DNA from: Roseiarcus sp963776665
GTDB lineage: Bacteria > Pseudomonadota > Alphaproteobacteria > Rhizobiales > Beijerinckiaceae
Length of the DNA: 64,000 nucleotides
Reading direction: 5' to 3'
Assembly (NCBI GenBank): GCA_963776665.1
Contig: CAVZNQ010000018.1
Coordinates: forward strand, 81,675 to 145,674
The notes under the pieces are model-generated. The model saw only the letters and a list, made by a program, of their open reading frames with translations, ran no database searches and had not been told where the DNA came from. Positions 1 to 11,513 of the stretch are shown here, one piece after another (position 1 is the first letter of the stretch; the number at the start of each line of letters is the position of its first letter). The translations under genes and the position numbers were made by a program.

Positions 1-131
1 ATGAGGCTGATTTTCTCGTCGAGGCTGAGCTCGTCGCGCAAAGCCCTGGCGCGCTCTTCAATCTGGTCCGGGGTCAGCGCTCCGGTCGTTTGAAGGCCGG
101 CGAAGGCCGCGTCGATCAGTCTGGCGCTCAT
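1..131 (-). CDS. N-terminus of a probable GH3 beta-glucosidase (partial)
   Basis: Only the first 43 codons lie in the window; the gene runs off the left edge. The start is the ATG at 131, 39 bp after the stop of the ThuA-like gene, so it is probably the last gene of the leftward sugar operon. The readable protein begins MSARLIDAAF and reaches ELSLDEKISL. The last stretch matches the 'L(T/S)LEEK' segment that opens the catalytic domain of glycoside hydrolase family 3 beta-glucosidases and xylosidases. No signal peptide is visible, so a cytoplasmic enzyme acting on imported oligosaccharide is the likely role. The GH3 call rests on a short motif plus operon context. Confidence 0.5.
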   Translation of the reverse strand, partial: MSARLIDAAFAGLQTTGALTPDQIEERARALRDELSLDEKISL

Positions 132-170
132 GGGTCCGGTCTCCCCTGGTCCGCGTTCGCCCGAAGCAAG

Positions 171-812
171 TCAGCGCGCCGCCCAGAGCATGCCGCGCTC
201 GAGAATCGTCTTCATCTCCGGCACGCCGAATTCGGCCGTCACATGGCCGAGCGAAGAGTAGAAGACGCGGCCCTCTCCGTGCCGGCGCTTCCAGACGACG
301 GGCATCACGACGCCCTTGGTCCACGGCGCGTATTCGCCGGAGAAGGTCGTCGTCGCGAGCACTTCGTTCGAGGGATCGACGTGCATGTAATATTGCTCCG
401 ACCGGTAGGGGAAGCTCGCGATCCCCTTCATGATCGGATCGTCCGGCTTCGTGACGTCGACGCGGTAGTCGATGACGTTGCCGGGGTGGGCGACCCATTG
501 GCCGCCGCACATGAACTGATAGTCGACGCTTTCGCGGAACGCGTCGCCCATGCAGCCGTGATAGCCGGCAAGGCCGACGCCGCCCCTGACCGCCGCGGTC
601 AGGTTCTCGACCTCTTCCTTTTCGATCTTCGACATGGTGACGATCGGCACGATCAGGCTCATGTCGGCGATCGCCGGATCGGCGAACGCCTCGGTCGTGT
701 TTTCGATATAGACCTTGAAGTCATGGCCCTCGAGCATCTTGGCGACGATATGCGCGCCCTGCTCCGGCTCGTGGCCGCTCCACCCGCCCCAGACGATGAG
801 CGCTTCCCGCAT
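171..812 (-). CDS. ThuA-like domain protein (GATase-like fold)
   Basis: The protein has 213 residues and no signal peptide. It opens MREALIVWGGWSGHEP and carries the ThuA-family core: a Rossmann-like strand, then GLAGYHGCMGDAF around residue 80, then HPGNVIDYRV and the closing GRVFYSSLGH segment. ThuA proteins take part in trehalose or related disaccharide catabolism in rhizobia, often with MocA-type dehydrogenases in keto-sugar routes, although the exact reaction is not settled. The ATG start has a strong Shine-Dalgarno sequence (GGAGGAAG). The gene lies 24 bp downstream of the MocA-type gene, so the two are almost certainly co-transcribed. Family call is secure; substrate is unknown. Confidence 0.85.
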   Translation of the reverse strand: MREALIVWGGWSGHEPEQGAHIVAKMLEGHDFKVYIENTTEAFADPAIADMSLIVPIVTMSKIEKEEVENLTAAVRGGVGLAGYHGCMGDAFRESVDYQFMCGGQWVAHPGNVIDYRVDVTKPDDPIMKGIASFPYRSEQYYMHVDPSNEVLATTTFSGEYAPWTKGVVMPVVWKRRHGEGRVFYSSLGHVTAEFGVPEMKTILERGMLWAAR

Positions 813-836
813 TTCTTCCTCCGTTGAATCTGCTCT

Positions 837-1934
837 TCAATCGAGTTCGCCGACCGTGAGCGACGGCGGCAATGGGGCTGGCCGCTCCGGACGGGTCGAG
901 ATCTTCACGGCTTCGCCGGCGTCGGACGACGTCTGGAACGCCTCCATCACTTCGAGCACATGGAACGCCAGCTCACCGCTCGCGCGGTGCGGCCTGCCGG
1001 AGCGGATCGCTTGCGCCATGTCGGCAAGGCCGACGATGCGATAGTTGCCGTCGGCGTAGGGGCCAAGGGTCGGGATCTCGCGCCAGTCTTCCGCCGCCGT
1101 CGCCAGCTCGACCTTGCCGCCGAAGTAATTCGGGTCGGGGACGATGAGCGAGCCCGCCTCGCCGTAGAGTTCGATCGGAACATGCTTGTGCCGCGCGACG
1201 TCGAAGCTCATCGTCATCGAAACCGCCGCTCCGCTCGCGAACATCAGCGTGCCGGCGACGTGGGTGGCGACCTCGACGGGAACGCGCGTTCCCGCGAGCG
1301 GCTGGCTGGTGACGACGCGTTCGGATCGGGTTCGCGTCGCAACGCCGCTGACGCTCTCCACCGGCCCGAGAAGATTGACCAGGTCGGTCACATAATAGGG
1401 TCCCATGTCGAGCATCGGGCCGCCGCCGGCGAGATAATAGAAGCCCGGATTGGGATGCCAGCGCTCATGCCCGGGGCACATGAAGAAGGCTGCGCCGCCG
1501 ATCGGCCGGCCGATGAGCCCGTCGTCGATCGCGCGGCGGGCGGTCTGGTGGGCGCCGCCCAGAAATGTGTCCGGCGCCGAGCCGAGCCTCAGCCCCTTGG
1601 CCGCGGCGGCTTCGATGAGCGCGCGCGCCTCACGGACAGTGACGCCGAGCGGCTTTTCCGAGTGGACATGCTTGCCGGCGGCGATCGCCTTGAGGCCGAC
1701 GTCGACATGCGCCTTCGGCACTGTGAGGTTGAGGACGATTTCGACCGCGGGATCGGCGAGCAACGCATCGACTGGACGCGCGGGAAGGCCGAATTCGGTC
1801 GCGCGCGCCTCGGCTGCCGCGGGATTGGCGTCGGCGAGCGCGACAAGGTTGAGGATCGGGAACTTTCTCGCCGCCGTGAGATAGGCGGCGCTGATGTTGC
1901 CGCAGCCGATGACGCCGACGCCGACCGGTTTCAT
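837..1934 (-). CDS. Gfo/Idh/MocA-family NAD(P)-dependent oxidoreductase
   Basis: The 365-residue protein starts MKPVGVGVIGCGNIS, a Rossmann NAD(P)-binding motif, and contains the family signature HSEKPLG near residue 97, the sugar-contacting lysine region. The C-terminal domain follows as one intact reading frame. I chose the ATG at 1934 because it overlaps the stop codon of the upstream ROK gene (TGATG) and begins exactly at the Rossmann strand; a longer frame would add 43 arginine-rich residues with no family similarity. Members oxidise or reduce sugars, inositols and their keto forms. Together with ThuA and GH3 neighbours it probably processes the sugar imported by the ABC system encoded divergently. 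Confidence 0.88.
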   Translation of the reverse strand: MKPVGVGVIGCGNISAAYLTAARKFPILNLVALADANPAAAEARATEFGLPARPVDALLADPAVEIVLNLTVPKAHVDVGLKAIAAGKHVHSEKPLGVTVREARALIEAAAAKGLRLGSAPDTFLGGAHQTARRAIDDGLIGRPIGGAAFFMCPGHERWHPNPGFYYLAGGGPMLDMGPYYVTDLVNLLGPVESVSGVATRTRSERVVTSQPLAGTRVPVEVATHVAGTLMFASGAAVSMTMSFDVARHKHVPIELYGEAGSLIVPDPNYFGGKVELATAAEDWREIPTLGPYADGNYRIVGLADMAQAIRSGRPHRASGELAFHVLEVMEAFQTSSDAGEAVKISTRPERPAPLPPSLTVGELD

Positions 1935-3175
1935 CACAATTCTCCGATCTGCGGCGCCAGCGCTTCGCGAAGCTGCGCCGGCCCGGTTGTCCCCCATGGC
2001 GCGCCATAAAGATCGCGCAGCGTCATGGCGGCGGCGCCTTGCAACCAGTTTCCGTCGCTCCATTCGCGAACGATGATGTTGGACACGTCGGCAAGGCTGG
2101 GCGGCAGAAGGTGAGCGACAGTTTTGCGCAGCGGTCCGATGAAATGCTCGCTGGTCGCCATGGCTCGGCCGGAGATGATGACCTTGGGCGGCGCGAACAG
2201 GGTAATGAGGTTGGCGACCGCGAACCCGAGGGCCTCGCCGGCGGCGGCGAGCACGCGCGCGCAGCGCTTGTCCCCGCCGGCGGCGCGCTGCAAAAGCAGC
2301 GCCATGGCCCGCGCCGTTTGTGGCGCGCCGTCCGGGTCGCCGTCGCGGATCAACGCTTCCGCTTCGATCAGCACGGACGTCTCCGAGGCCACGTCGGCAA
2401 GCCGCTCGTCGCCGCCGCCGGGCGGCCGAACCATGAGATCGCCGAGGTCCGGACTGAGCCCGTTCGCGCCGCGAAACAATTCGCCGTTATGAAGAATGCC
2501 GAGGCCGAGGCTTCGCTCGACGTTGACGACGAGAAAGTCATTCAAGTCGCGCGCCTGTCCGAACCAGTGTTCGGCGAGCGTCACCAGATTGACGTCGCTG
2601 TCGATTGAAGCGGGCACGCCGAGGCGATGAGTGAGATCGGCGCCAAACGGAACGTCGCGCTCCTGAAGAATGGGACTCTGGCGGCAAATGCCCGCCGCCC
2701 GTTCGACGACGCCCGGCAGGCCCACGCAGACGCCGGAGATTTCGGCGATGTCGAGACCCGCGTCGCTGACGCAGCGGCGTACGCCGTCCTCGACCAGATC
2801 GGCGATGACCGATGCCGTTTGACGATCGATGCGGACCGGCAGAGCCAGCGAACGGAGGACGTCGGCGCAGAAATTGGTCACCGCCACCGTGATCTGGTCG
2901 GGCGCGAGCTTGACCCCAACCACGTGCGCTGCGTCGGGATTGAGCCTGAGCATCACGCGCGGCCGGCCACGTCCGGCGTCGCGCACCGCGCCAACCTGCA
3001 AAGGGATGATGAGCCGGTCATCCAGAAGCGCCGCCGTGATGGCCGAAACAGTGGTCGCGCTCAAATCGGTCAATTGGGAGATTTCGACCCGCGATACCGG
3101 GCCGAAGCGGCGGATCGCGTCCATTACATGGAAGCGATTGATCGCGCGCATCAGTTCGGGATCGGCGGTCTTCAT
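1934..3175 (-). CDS. ROK-family transcriptional regulator (NagC/XylR type)
   Basis: This 413-residue protein has an N-terminal winged helix-turn-helix at about residues 15-60 (NRFHVMDAIRRFGPVSRVEI, then LSATTVSAI) followed by a ROK sugar-kinase-like domain. The effector domain shows the phosphate/ATP-like segment GVCVGLPGVV and ends with a helical region. A CxCGxxGC zinc motif is not apparent, which is common in regulators that have lost kinase activity. The gene is first in the leftward operon and is transcribed away from the sugar ABC transporter operon, the usual layout for a repressor released by its imported sugar. The shared 208-bp control region holds a perfect inverted repeat (see 3219-3238). 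Confidence 0.9.
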   Translation of the reverse strand: MKTADPELMRAINRFHVMDAIRRFGPVSRVEISQLTDLSATTVSAITAALLDDRLIIPLQVGAVRDAGRGRPRVMLRLNPDAAHVVGVKLAPDQITVAVTNFCADVLRSLALPVRIDRQTASVIADLVEDGVRRCVSDAGLDIAEISGVCVGLPGVVERAAGICRQSPILQERDVPFGADLTHRLGVPASIDSDVNLVTLAEHWFGQARDLNDFLVVNVERSLGLGILHNGELFRGANGLSPDLGDLMVRPPGGGDERLADVASETSVLIEAEALIRDGDPDGAPQTARAMALLLQRAAGGDKRCARVLAAAGEALGFAVANLITLFAPPKVIISGRAMATSEHFIGPLRKTVAHLLPPSLADVSNIIVREWSDGNWLQGAAAMTLRDLYGAPWGTTGPAQLREALAPQIGEL

Positions 3176-3218
3176 CGCTCGGACGTTTCCGCTGGAGGCG
3201 CTCTTTTTATACGGAAGG

Positions 3219-3238
3219 CGGAATTATTTTCGATTCCG
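3219..3238. promoter_or_regulatory. candidate operator: CGGAAT-N8-ATTCCG inverted repeat
   Basis: A perfect 6-bp inverted repeat with an 8-bp AT-rich spacer lies 44 bp upstream of the ROK regulator start and in the middle of the region shared with the divergent ABC operon. The size and symmetry fit a dimeric winged-helix repressor site. Assignment to the ROK protein is inferred from position only. Confidence 0.4.
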
Positions 3239-3295
3239 AGGCCGCCTGTCAACCGCCGAGAGGCTACCTTTTTCGCCTATTTCTGGTCGTTAGCC

Positions 3296-3328
3296 TTGAC
3301 AGCCACCGGAAGTGGGGACAGATTTAAT
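3296..3328 (+). promoter_or_regulatory. possible sigma-70 promoter for the sugar ABC operon
   Basis: A perfect -35 hexamer TTGACA (3296-3301) is followed by an AT-rich stretch, GATTTAAT (3321-3328), that could serve as a weak -10 element with somewhat long spacing. It lies 56-88 bp before the binding-protein ATG and just downstream of the candidate ROK operator. Confidence 0.3.
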
Positions 3329-3383
3329 TCGCATTGCGGACAAAAAGAACGCCGCCGAGCCCACTTTCTTCCGGAGGAAACCG

Positions 3384-4637
3384 ATGAAATTTCGCCAATT
3401 CGCGTTTGCCGCGGGATGCCTCGCTGCGCTCGCCGCGCCGGCCTACGCCGAAACCCATGTCACCGTGCTTCACGTCAGCGAAAACCCCGCCCAGAAAGCC
3501 GTCTGGCAACAGGTCGTCGACGACTATAACGCGGCCCATCCCGGGGTAAAGGTCGAGCTCAAATATCTCGAGAACGAGGCTTTCAAGGCCAAGCTGCCGA
3601 CCATGCTGCAGGCTGACGACTCGCGTCCCGACCTCTTCTACAGCTGGGGCGGCGGGGTGATGCAGGCGCAGGACAAGGCGGGGATGCTCAAGGACATTTC
3701 AAAGGACGTCGCCTGGGAGTCCGACCTTTCCCCGACCGCGGTGGATGCGTTCAAGGTCAACGGCAAGACGGTCGGCGTGCCGTTCGAAGTCGGCGAAGTC
3801 GCCTTCTACTACAACAAGAAGCTGTTCGAGAAGGCCGGCGTCAAAGCCGAAGACATCAAGAGCTGGGACGATTTCCTCGGCGCGGTCAAGAAGCTCAAGG
3901 CCGCCGGCGTCACGCCGCTCGTCGTCGGCGCAGGCGAGAAATGGCCGATGCATTTCTACTATTCCTACCTCGTCATGCGCCTCGGCGGCGAGCACGCGCT
4001 TGCCGACGCAAAGGCCGGCAAGGACGGCGGCTTCAAGAACGCGACCTTCGTCGAGGCCGGCAAGCGCCTGCGTGAGCTCGGCGCGCTCGAGCCGTTCCAG
4101 CCCGGCTATCTCTCGACCAAGCACGGCGAGTTGGCCGGAATGTTCGGCGACGGCAAGGCGGCGATGGACCTGATGGGCCAGTGGCTGCTCGGCATGCAGG
4201 CGCCGAATTCCACGAGCGGCAAGGGTCTGCCCGCGGAAGACATCGGCATTCTCTCGTTCCCGGTCCTGCCCGGCGGCAAGGGCAAGGCGACGGACACGCT
4301 CGGCGGCATCAATGGCTGGCTGGTGAGCAAGACGGCCCCGCCCGAGGCGGTCGATTTCCTGAAGTTCTTCAGCCAGGCGAAATACGCGCAGGCCGCCGCC
4401 GAGAAAGCCGCCTATATCCCGGTCGTGAAGGGCGCGGAGGCCTCGTTCACCGATCCCCAGTTCAAGCGCTTGGCCGACGATCTCTCCAAGACGACCTACC
4501 ATCAGAACTACTTCGACCAGGACCTCGGGCCGTCGGTCGGGCGCGTCATCAATGACGTTTCCGTGGCGGTCGCAGCAGGCCAGATGACGCCGGAAGCGGC
4601 CGCCGCCGCGATCCAGGAAGCAGCCGACCAGCAATAG
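3384..4637 (+). CDS. sugar ABC transporter, periplasmic substrate-binding protein (family 1)
   Basis: The 417-residue protein starts at the ATG at 3384, preceded by a clear Shine-Dalgarno sequence (GGAGGA). An N-terminal signal peptide (MKFRQFAFAAG to APAYA) is followed by a two-lobed extracellular solute-binding protein of the MalE/cluster B type, with the segments YNKKLFEKAG near residue 145, LGGINGWLVSK near residue 305 and a C-terminal hinge helix. It would capture an oligosaccharide or disaccharide in the periplasm and deliver it to the two permeases encoded downstream. It is first in the rightward operon and faces the ROK repressor gene, so induction by the sugar is likely. The sugar cannot be read from sequence. 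Confidence 0.93.
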   Translation: MKFRQFAFAAGCLAALAAPAYAETHVTVLHVSENPAQKAVWQQVVDDYNAAHPGVKVELKYLENEAFKAKLPTMLQADDSRPDLFYSWGGGVMQAQDKAGMLKDISKDVAWESDLSPTAVDAFKVNGKTVGVPFEVGEVAFYYNKKLFEKAGVKAEDIKSWDDFLGAVKKLKAAGVTPLVVGAGEKWPMHFYYSYLVMRLGGEHALADAKAGKDGGFKNATFVEAGKRLRELGALEPFQPGYLSTKHGELAGMFGDGKAAMDLMGQWLLGMQAPNSTSGKGLPAEDIGILSFPVLPGGKGKATDTLGGINGWLVSKTAPPEAVDFLKFFSQAKYAQAAAEKAAYIPVVKGAEASFTDPQFKRLADDLSKTTYHQNYFDQDLGPSVGRVINDVSVAVAAGQMTPEAAAAAIQEAADQQ

Positions 4638-4653
4638 GGAAGAGCGCGGGCCG

Positions 4654-4683
4654 TCCAGCCTCGCCCGCCCGGGCGAGGCTGGA
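4654..4683 (+). other. intercistronic stem-loop between binding-protein and permease genes
   Basis: A perfect 13-bp stem (TCCAGCCTCGCCC, 4654-4666) closes on a 4-nt loop (GCCC) and its complement (4671-4683). No T-run follows, so it is not a standard Rho-independent terminator. Stem-loops in this position are known to stabilise the binding-protein mRNA and lower expression of the following permease genes, as in malE-malF. It starts 17 bp after the binding-protein stop. Confidence 0.65.
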
Positions 4684-4712
4684 GCGTCCGTCGCGACCGA
4701 GGTTCGTCTTCT

Positions 4713-5642
4713 TTGGCCGATGTGACCTACGCCGAAGCCAGGACCGCCGCGCCGGCTTATCCTGAGCCCGCGCGGCGGATGACGCTTAACGGCTGGGCGG
4801 TTGTCGTCATCTTCCTGCCGCCGGCGCTTCTGCTCTTCACCGTGTTCGTCGCGCTGCCGATCGCCGAGGCGGCGTACTACGGCTTCTTCAACTGGGATGG
4901 GTACGGCCGGCCCGAAAAATTCATCGGGCTGAAGAATTACGGCTACCTGATCGGCAACGCGACCTTCAACCGTTCGCTGGTCAACAACGGCCTTGTCATC
5001 GCCGTTACGCTGCTCGTCCAGCAGCCGCTCGCTCTCGCAGTGGCTTTGATGGTCGCCGGCCGGACCACCGGGGCGGTGTGGTTCCGGATGATTTTCTTTT
5101 TGCCTTATATTCTCGCCGACGTGGCGGCCGGCCTCATCTGGCATTTCATGTTCGACGGCAGCTTCGGATTGACGAGCTTGATCACCGGCGCGTTCGACCT
5201 TCCGCCCTATTATCTCCTCGCCGACAAGACCTGGGCGTTCAGCGCGGTTCTGATCGTCATCCTGTGGAAATATTTCGGCTTCTACACGATGCTCTACGTC
5301 GCCGGCCTGCAGGGGATCGACAGGTCGCTGCTCGAGGCGGCCGAGATGGACGGAGCGAGCGCCTACCAGCGCTTCCGGCACATTACCCTCCCGCTGCTCG
5401 GGCCGATGATCCGGCTGTCGATCTTCTTCGCGGTCATTGGTTCGCTGAAGCTGTTCGACTTCATCGTGCCTTTGACGGGCGGGGGCCCGTTCGAGACCAC
5501 CAACACGATGGTCTCCTATCTCTACTATTTCGGCATCACGCGGATGCGCTTCGGATACAGTTCGGCCGTCGGCATCGTGCTGTTCGTCATTTGCGTCGCC
5601 TTCGCCTTCGGCTATCGACGAATTGTCATGCGCGATGACTGA
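4713..5642 (+). CDS. sugar ABC transporter permease (MalF type)
   Basis: The protein has about 309 residues and six predicted membrane helices. The first (WAVVVIFLPPALLLFTVFV) starts near residue 28. The EAA loop that docks on the ATPase is clear (EAAEMDGASAYQRFRHITLP, about residues 210-229). The start is probably the TTG at 4713; a GTG at 4722 would shorten it by three residues. It sits 75 bp after the binding-protein gene, beyond the stem-loop, and overlaps the next permease by 8 bp. It forms one half of the inner-membrane channel of a CUT1-type sugar importer. Confidence 0.92.
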   Translation: MADVTYAEARTAAPAYPEPARRMTLNGWAVVVIFLPPALLLFTVFVALPIAEAAYYGFFNWDGYGRPEKFIGLKNYGYLIGNATFNRSLVNNGLVIAVTLLVQQPLALAVALMVAGRTTGAVWFRMIFFLPYILADVAAGLIWHFMFDGSFGLTSLITGAFDLPPYYLLADKTWAFSAVLIVILWKYFGFYTMLYVAGLQGIDRSLLEAAEMDGASAYQRFRHITLPLLGPMIRLSIFFAVIGSLKLFDFIVPLTGGGPFETTNTMVSYLYYFGITRMRFGYSSAVGIVLFVICVAFAFGYRRIVMRDD

Positions 5643-6525
5643 AAGCTCGATTGCGTTGCAGGACGCCGCCGCTGCGGCGACGCACGAACCATCGGGCCGC
5701 CGTCCGGGCGCGCTGGCGGGGATCGCGATCTTCGCCGTGTTGGTCGTGCTCGCCGGCGTCGTCCTTCTTCCGATTCTCGCGACGGCGCTGAACGGCTTCA
5801 AGGAACTCGGCGACCTGCAGTCGCGTCCGTTCTCCCTTCCCCGCGTCTGGGTGTGGCAGAACTATTGGGATATCCTAACGGGCGCCCGCTATTGGCAGGT
5901 GCTCGGCAATTCGCTGTTGATCTCGGTCCTGACCGTCTTCCTGACCCTCTCCTTGTCGTCGATGGCGGCTTTCACCTTCGCGCATCTGCGCTTTTTCGGT
6001 GACCGCTTTCTTCTGAGCTACGTTCAGCTCGGACTGATGTTTCCGCTGGCGACCGCCATTCCGCCGATTTTCCTCCGGGTTCGCGATCTCGGCCTTCTCG
6101 ACTCGTATTGGGGCGTCGTGCTGCCCCAGGTGGCCTTCTCGCTCGCCATGGCCGTTCTTCTGTTGCGCAACGCGTTCAAGCAACTCCCGGGCGAGCTCCT
6201 CGACGCCGCGCTCATGGACGGGTGCGGCTACTTCCGCTACTTTTTCTACATCACGCTGCCGCTCTCCGGGCCGATCTTGTCGACGGTCGCGGTCATCTCC
6301 TTCGTCGACGCCTGGAACGCCTTCCTGCTCCCGCTCATCATCTTCAACTCCGAATCGCGCTACCCCTGGACGCTCGGACTCATGGCCTACCAGGGTCAGT
6401 ATTCGACCCAATGGCAACTCGTCCTGGCTTTCATCACCCTCACCATCCTGCCGGCGATCCTCATGTTTCTGATAGCGCAGAGATGGATCGTCGCCGGCCT
6501 GACCGCGGGCGCGGTCAAGGCCTGA
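5635..6525 (+). CDS. sugar ABC transporter permease (MalG type)
   Basis: This is the second channel subunit, 296 residues from the ATG at 5635, which overlaps the end of the first permease gene by 8 bp (translational coupling). Six membrane helices are predicted. The EAA loop reads LLDAALMDGCGYFRYFFYIT around residues 188-207. No ATPase gene follows: the next gene encodes an outer-membrane deacylase on the far side of a 98-bp gap. The importer must therefore borrow an ATPase encoded elsewhere, as happens with multi-use MsiK/MsmX-type ATPases, or the ATPase gene lies beyond the left edge in the opposite operon. Confidence 0.92.
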   Translation: MTESSIALQDAAAAATHEPSGRRPGALAGIAIFAVLVVLAGVVLLPILATALNGFKELGDLQSRPFSLPRVWVWQNYWDILTGARYWQVLGNSLLISVLTVFLTLSLSSMAAFTFAHLRFFGDRFLLSYVQLGLMFPLATAIPPIFLRVRDLGLLDSYWGVVLPQVAFSLAMAVLLLRNAFKQLPGELLDAALMDGCGYFRYFFYITLPLSGPILSTVAVISFVDAWNAFLLPLIIFNSESRYPWTLGLMAYQGQYSTQWQLVLAFITLTILPAILMFLIAQRWIVAGLTAGAVKA

Positions 6526-6623
6526 GCGGCTCGGCGCCCGCGCCGGTCACGGGCGCTTTCTCAGCGAAGCGCGGAGAAGGACGCGGGCGGTCACCCTAGC
6601 CAGGACCGGCCGCTTGCGCAGAA

Positions 6624-7307
6624 TTGCCGAGGTCGTTAAGCATTTCCAGGCACGGACCTGGAATTGGGGTTGCCGGTGGGGGCAGGGCGGCGAGCGGTCG
6701 TTCTTTCGGCGTTGTTTGCGCTGCGTTTTTCGCGGGCCGGGCTTCGGCCGCCGACATGTCGAGCCTCGGCATCGAGACCTCGCCGCCGCCGTCGCCGGTC
6801 ATTCTGCCGGGGCCGACCACCTACATCAACTTTCTCGACGAGGTCCGGGTCGGCGCCTACGCCCACAACTGGATCCATGACGAGAATTCGCCGGTGGACG
6901 TGTCGGGCGAAATCCTGACCTCGCCGCTTGGGTACCCCAACAATATCGGCGGCCCATGGTTCTCCTGGTTCTTCAATCCGCGCATCAACCTCGGCGCGAT
7001 GATCAACACCGGCGGCAAAACCAGCTACGGCTTCACTGGCCTCACCTGGCGCATCCCGATCTACCGGGGGTTCTTCTTCGAGGGCGAGTTCGGCGGCGCG
7101 GTCAACACGTCGACCCTGCGCGACGAGCCGGGCCGCGTGAACACCGGCTGCCGCTTCGACTTCCGCGAATCCGGCGGCTTCGGCTATCAGTTCAACGAGC
7201 ACTGGGATCTTATTGCCAACATTGAGCATATCTCGCACGCGAGCCTCTGCGGCCACATCAATCCCGGTCTGACGCAGGTCGGGGCGAGGGTCGGCTACAA
7301 GTTCTGA
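6624..7307 (+). CDS. PagL-like lipid A deacylase (acyloxyacyl hydrolase family)
   Basis: The protein has up to 227 residues. A signal peptide-like segment (RSFGVVCAAFFAGRASA) precedes a small beta-barrel domain. The C-terminus carries the PagL signature: NIEHISHASLCG, in which the histidine and serine correspond to the catalytic His-x-Ser pair, then NPGLTQVGARVGYKF ending in the aromatic residue typical of outer-membrane proteins. PagL enzymes remove the 3-O acyl chain of lipid A in the outer membrane. The start is uncertain: the frame opens with a TTG at 6624 and has no ATG before the mature part (6759). It shares direction with the sugar operon but is probably independent. Confidence 0.8.
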   Translation: MPRSLSISRHGPGIGVAGGGRAASGRSFGVVCAAFFAGRASAADMSSLGIETSPPPSPVILPGPTTYINFLDEVRVGAYAHNWIHDENSPVDVSGEILTSPLGYPNNIGGPWFSWFFNPRINLGAMINTGGKTSYGFTGLTWRIPIYRGFFFEGEFGGAVNTSTLRDEPGRVNTGCRFDFRESGGFGYQFNEHWDLIANIEHISHASLCGHINPGLTQVGARVGYKF

Positions 7308-7335
7308 GGCGCCGGGCTTTCAGGCTCCCCTGCAT

Positions 7336-7409
7336 TGTCATCCCCGCGAATGCGGGAATCCATGGGCCGTCCCCGCCGGCGCTGGATGCCCGCTTTCGTG
7401 GGCGTGACA
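7336..7409. repeat. dispersed palindromic repeat, copy 1
   Basis: The 74-bp element has imperfect inverted ends: TGTCATCCCCGCGAATGCGG at the left and the complementary CCCGCTTTCGTGGGCGTGACA at the right, with inner ATCCA/TGGAT arms. It lies between the convergent PagL-like and GFA genes. A related, more diverged element is at 19126-19189. Such extragenic palindromes are widespread in alphaproteobacteria and may act as bidirectional 3'-end structures. Confidence 0.65.
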
Positions 7410-7435
7410 GCCGAGGAAATCAAGGCGCGGAGGCG

Positions 7436-7846
7436 CTACCACCCAACCATCTCGTCCGAACCGCCAAACCGCACCGGCATGCCCTTGTAATGCGGTAGGT
7501 CGTCGACGATTGGCCGGACTGCGAACCGGCACTGCACGTGAAACGCCGGCTGGAACTCGCCCGGCGGGAGCAAGTATCCATTGACGCCCCGGAGGTCCCG
7601 CGCCACGACATCGATGAACAGGCGCGTGCCGCATTCGGGGCATGTGAAGCGGGGATTGCGCTTCAGCTTCCACGTTGTCGGATCGCCGCGGACGACTTTC
7701 ACGGCGTCGGCCGGATAGACGGATTCCGGCGCATAGGCGCCCCGATGAACGGCCTGACAATCGTCGCAATGGCAGTAGAATTGCACGATCGGCTCGGCGC
7801 TGATCTCGAGCTCGACCGCCCCGCAGCGGCATTGGACTTTGGTCAT
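7436..7846 (-). CDS. GFA-family (CENP-V/GFA domain) zinc protein
   Basis: This 136-residue cytoplasmic protein has the full zinc-binding cysteine set of the glutathione-dependent formaldehyde-activating enzyme fold: CRCGAVE near residue 6, CHCDDCQ near residue 25 and CPECGTRLF near residue 70. Some family members were proposed to condense formaldehyde with glutathione, but most have no proven substrate, so a specific reaction should not be assumed. The ATG at 7846 begins directly before the first zinc knuckle. It is a single-gene unit converging on the PagL-like gene, with a palindromic repeat between them. Confidence 0.88.
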   Translation of the reverse strand: MTKVQCRCGAVELEISAEPIVQFYCHCDDCQAVHRGAYAPESVYPADAVKVVRGDPTTWKLKRNPRFTCPECGTRLFIDVVARDLRGVNGYLLPPGEFQPAFHVQCRFAVRPIVDDLPHYKGMPVRFGGSDEMVGW

Positions 7847-8139
7847 TCGCTTTCCTCTCTCTCGCCGCGACCGCGCGATTGAGAGCGGGCAGGTCTTCGC
7901 GGACAGTGCGCCAGACCTTAGTAAAATGAGATGAATTCTGACCCTGACGGATATCGAACGGTTATGTACTGGCTTTTGCCGGGCTACAGGGGTTCCGCGC
8001 CACTCCGATTTCGGCTAGGGAGCGCAGAAGGCCGATCCCGCGTTCGTCGCCAAAGAGTTGCGCCCCTTCCGGTCAATTAGGCCGCGAAGAGCATTCTCTT
8101 GCGCCCACGACCCCCGGAGGCGGCGAGCCCAGGAACCCA
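7847..8139. other. intergenic region upstream of carB, no gene seen
   Basis: This 293-bp stretch separates the divergent GFA gene and carB. It presumably holds both promoters. I see no convincing small ORF, RNA gene or attenuator-like leader in it. Confidence 0.5.
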
Positions 8140-11463
<3,324 letters not shown>

Positions 11464-11513
11464 CGGCGCGCGAATTGCGGCGTCGCGGCGGCGTCTTTTT
11501 GTACGGATGCACT

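Noticed and set aside
960..2009. A 349-codon plus-strand frame opposite the MocA-type gene
   Set aside because: Its residues are low-information Arg/Ala/Asp; the minus-strand gene has clear motifs and coupling.
3312..3329. GTGGGGACAGATTTAATT, resembling a repeat seen near transposases in other bacteria
   Set aside because: Only one copy was noticed in the window and no inverted partner is nearby; it may simply be promoter sequence.
3699..5801. A 700-codon open frame on the minus strand opposite the sugar ABC genes
   Set aside because: It is the shadow of GC-rich codons: Arg/Glu/Asp-rich with no domain, and it overlaps three clear transporter genes.
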